Assembly (NCBI RefSeq): GCF_000384315.1
Contig: NZ_ARVW01000001.1
Coordinates: 6,262,157-6,326,156 of the forward strand
DNA: 64,000 bases
From: Amycolatopsis nigrescens CSC17Ta-90
GTDB taxonomy: Bacteria; Actinomycetota; Actinomycetes; Mycobacteriales; Pseudonocardiaceae
Direction of reading: 5' to 3'
The notes under the pieces were generated by a model. The model saw only the letters and a list, made by a program, of their open reading frames with translations. It searched no databases and was not told the DNA's origin. Shown one piece after another: positions 61,883 to 64,000 of the stretch (position 1 is the stretch's first letter; each line of letters begins with the position of its first letter). Position numbers and translations under genes: made by a program.

Positions 61883-64000
61883 GGTTCCAGGGGTGCGGGG
61901 TGGGGCTCATGGTGAAGCGGAGTTCGCCGCCGCGGGTCAGGTCGCGCTGGGAGATGAACGGCTCAGCGACCGGTTTTCCGTTGACGCGCAACGACTTCAC
62001 GTACTTGTTCGACGCCGAGTTGCCGGGCGCGGAGACCACCAGCGGCCGTGGCGAGCCGGGCAGCCGGAGGGTCACCTCGTCGAAGAACGGGCTGCCCACC
62101 GCGTACTGGTCAGACGCCGGGTTGACCGGGTAGACGCCGATCGCGGAGAGCAGGTACCAGGCCGACATCTGGCCGAGGTCGTCGTTCCCGCTGAGCCCGT
62201 CCGGCCGGTTCGCGTAGTCGCTCTCCGCGATCGCCCGCACCTGCTCCTGCGTCTTCCACGGCTGGCCAGCGTAGTCGTAGGAGTAGGCGATGTGGTGGCT
62301 CGGCTCGTTGGTGTGGTTGTTGTGCCCCTCCGCGAAATGCCGGTCCAAAGTGGACGTGAAGCGGTCCTTGCCCATCAGCTCGATCAGGCCGGGCATGTCG
62401 TGCATGACGTCGAAGGTGTAGACCCACTCGTCGCCCTCGGTCCAGCCGCCTTCGGCCCACGTCCCGTCGAAGTTCCGCGACTGCATGAAGCCGGTCTCCG
62501 CGTTGTACATGTTCCGGTAGTTCTTGCTGCGCTGTAAGAAGAACTCGGCGTCCGCCGGTTTGCCGACGGCCTTGGCCACCTGGGCGACGGCCCAGTCCTC
62601 GAAGGCGTAGTCCAGCGTCCGCGAACCGGCTTCGGCGGTCCGGTCCGAGGCCACCCAGCCGTTCTGCTTGTAGGTGGTCAGCCCGGCCCTGGCCTCCACC
62701 GGAGTGCCCTCCTCGCGGTCGGCGAAGCGCAGCTCGGTGTCGCGGTCCGGCGGGGTCATCGCGTTCTTGTGCACCGCCTCGTACGCCAGCTTCCGGTCGA
62801 ACCCGTGGAAGCCCTTGTTGAGCACCTCGGCGATGATCGAGTCCGCGTTGGTGCCGACCATGATGTTGGTCTCGGTCGGGTTCTTCCACATCGGCAGCCA
62901 GCCGCCCTCCCGGTAGTCCTGCAGCATCGACGTGACCATGTCGTCGATCCGCTCCGGCGCGAACAGGGTCAGGAAGGCGTTCTGCGCGCGGAAGGTGTCC
63001 CACAGCGAGTAGCTGGTGTAGCTGGTGCCGTGGTGCACCTTGTCGTCGTAGGCGCTGTAGTAGCGGCCGTATTCCGACATCTCCGACGGGTACTGCAGGG
63101 CGTGGAACATGCCGGTGTAGAAGTTCGCGAGCTGGTCCTTGCTGGCGCCCTTGATGTGCACCCGGTCCAGTTTCTCGCTCCAGGCCGCCCTGGTGCCCGC
63201 GGCCACCGAGTCGAACCCGCGCCAGGCCGGGATTTCCCGCCGCAGGTTCTCCCTGGCCTGCTCGACCGAGATGAACGAGGTGCCGATCCGCACCCGCACC
63301 TGGCCGGTGCCCGCCGGGAACCGCACGTACGCGCCGACCCCGGCGTCGGTGCGGCCGCGCTCGTTTTCGTGCAGCGCCTCGCCGGTCGACGTGCCGTAGC
63401 TGTCGAACGGGGTGTCGAAGCTGGCCACGAAGTAGCCCTTGAAGTTCGCCGCCTTGAACGGGCCGAGCTTGTTGTCCTGGCGGTCCGGGTTGTAGCCGGT
63501 GATCTCGCGGCGCTCCTGGTCCACGTTCACCTGGCCACGGATGCCGGCCCTGGTCGCCTCCAGCACGAAGTTGGCCGGCATCCCCTCGGGGTAGCTGAAC
63601 CGCATGTCGCCGGCGCGTGAGGTGCCGGTCAGCTCCGCCTTCAGCGTCTTCCCGGCACCGGCTTGGAGGTCCACGGAGTACTTCGACGGGGTGGCGATTT
63701 CGTCCTCGTGCCGGTAGGGCAGGGCGCGCGCGTCCATCCCGGCCTTGACCTCGCCGACGCCCGGCATCCCGGTCACGTAGCCGTAGTCGCCCATCCAGAT
63801 CGCCGGCTGGTGGGTGCCGATGAAGCCGCTGATCGCGGTGTCGTCGTGGTGGTACGGCAGCCTGCTCACCCAGTTCTGCCTTGTCATCGGCGACCAGCGG
63901 GTCATCGCGAACGGTGGCGCGGTGCTCGGGATCATGCCGCCGTACTCGGTCGCGCTCTCCCCGTCGGTGCCGATCAGCGGGTTGACCAGGTCCACGTTCG
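61872..64000 (-). CDS. GH92 glycoside hydrolase (alpha-mannosidase family), N-terminus cut by window edge
   Basis: The C-terminal 700 or so residues of a family 92 glycosidase, open to the right edge. Conserved parts: VNPLIGTDG at the left of the domain, SLWDTFRAQNAFLTLFAPERIDDMVTSMLQDYREGGWLPMWKNPTETNIMVGTNADSIIAE, GWTEGDEWVYTFDVMHDMPGLIELMG, HHIAYSYDYAGQPWKTQEQVR and LSGNDDLGQMSAWYLLSAIGVYPVNPAS, where the GNDDxGxMSAWY block carries the acidic catalytic pair. GH92 enzymes are calcium-dependent exo-alpha-mannosidases, usually secreted; the signal region lies outside the window. The stop codon is within the shared palindrome. Confidence 0.92.
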   Translation of the reverse strand, partial: NVDLVNPLIGTDGESATEYGGMIPSTAPPFAMTRWSPMTRQNWVSRLPYHHDDTAISGFIGTHQPAIWMGDYGYVTGMPGVGEVKAGMDARALPYRHEDEIATPSKYSVDLQAGAGKTLKAELTGTSRAGDMRFSYPEGMPANFVLEATRAGIRGQVNVDQERREITGYNPDRQDNKLGPFKAANFKGYFVASFDTPFDSYGTSTGEALHENERGRTDAGVGAYVRFPAGTGQVRVRIGTSFISVEQARENLRREIPAWRGFDSVAAGTRAAWSEKLDRVHIKGASKDQLANFYTGMFHALQYPSEMSEYGRYYSAYDDKVHHGTSYTSYSLWDTFRAQNAFLTLFAPERIDDMVTSMLQDYREGGWLPMWKNPTETNIMVGTNADSIIAEVLNKGFHGFDRKLAYEAVHKNAMTPPDRDTELRFADREEGTPVEARAGLTTYKQNGWVASDRTAEAGSRTLDYAFEDWAVAQVAKAVGKPADAEFFLQRSKNYRNMYNAETGFMQSRNFDGTWAEGGWTEGDEWVYTFDVMHDMPGLIELMGKDRFTSTLDRHFAEGHNNHTNEPSHHIAYSYDYAGQPWKTQEQVRAIAESDYANRPDGLSGNDDLGQMSAWYLLSAIGVYPVNPASDQYAVGSPFFDEVTLRLPGSPRPLVVSAPGNSASNKYVKSLRVNGKPVAEPFISQRDLTRGGELRFTMSPTPHPWNPGK

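Overview
The window is visibly GC-rich actinobacterial chromosome. Signs are GTG and TTG starts, F420-dependent luciferase-like oxidoreductases, a DUF222/13E12-type HNH gene under a LexA box, WS/DGAT wax-ester synthase and DUF5134. The closest fit is an Amycolatopsis-like Pseudonocardiales species; this is an inference from gene content, not from a search.

The dominant theme is aerobic steroid (cholesterol-type) catabolism. Both master repressors and most of both regulons are packed into about 60 kb. KstR block (2.4-26.6 kb): kstR divergent from fadE34 (chsE3); an esterase and a wax-ester/TAG synthase; chsE1-chsE2-chsH1/H2-ltp2 for removal of the last side-chain carbons; DUF5134 and an aspartase-like/TerB fusion; the leftward operon kstD-kshA-(cysteine protein)-kshB-chsH3 for ring opening; a second KstD-like flavoprotein; and hsaA-hsaD-hsaC-hsaB for ring A/B cleavage. 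KstR2 block, first half (33.1-42.4 kb): leftward fadD3-echA-fadE31-fadE32-fadE33, divergent from fadE30-ipdF-kstR2-fadA6. KstR2 block, second half (53.0-58.4 kb): leftward echA20-ipdA-ipdB-ipdC, divergent from two SDR genes. At 58.4-61.1 kb the side-chain genes fadA5 and cyp125 diverge around two KstR sites. Together these cover parts of side-chain C26 oxidation and beta-oxidation, ring A/B opening, and degradation of the C/D-ring remnant (HIP). Not seen here: fadD19/fadD17, fadE26/27, hsaEFG, mce4.

I found eight matches or near matches to the KstR box (TnnAACnnGTTnnA) and one perfect KstR2 box (AnCAAGnnCTTGnT) plus one degenerate one, all in front of the expected genes.

Non-steroid islands interrupt the clusters: 26.6-33.1 kb (SOS-box HNH gene, small membrane protein, DMT and MFS transporters, IclR, desaturase) and 42.4-53.0 kb (an AraC-linked operon with a cupin dioxygenase, MFS, zinc alcohol dehydrogenase and SDR; acetyltransferase; lspA; two exported proteins; methyltransferase; TetR/SDR pair; hydrolase). 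The left edge holds three F420-type LLM oxidoreductases, two of them tandem duplicates. The right edge holds a nucleotidyltransferase and a GH92 glycosidase cut by the window end.

Least expected features: a 25-codon ORF wedged between ipdA and ipdB with 4-bp overlaps on both sides and its own Shine-Dalgarno; a repeated palindromic 3'-end element (core GGCAAATAG) that supplies the stop codons of four genes; an aspartase-like enzyme with altered signature residues fused to a TerB-like domain; and a C26-A-C30 homopolymer that makes up the end of an SDR gene and may be an assembly artefact. No tRNA, rRNA, CRISPR array or insertion sequence was recognised.
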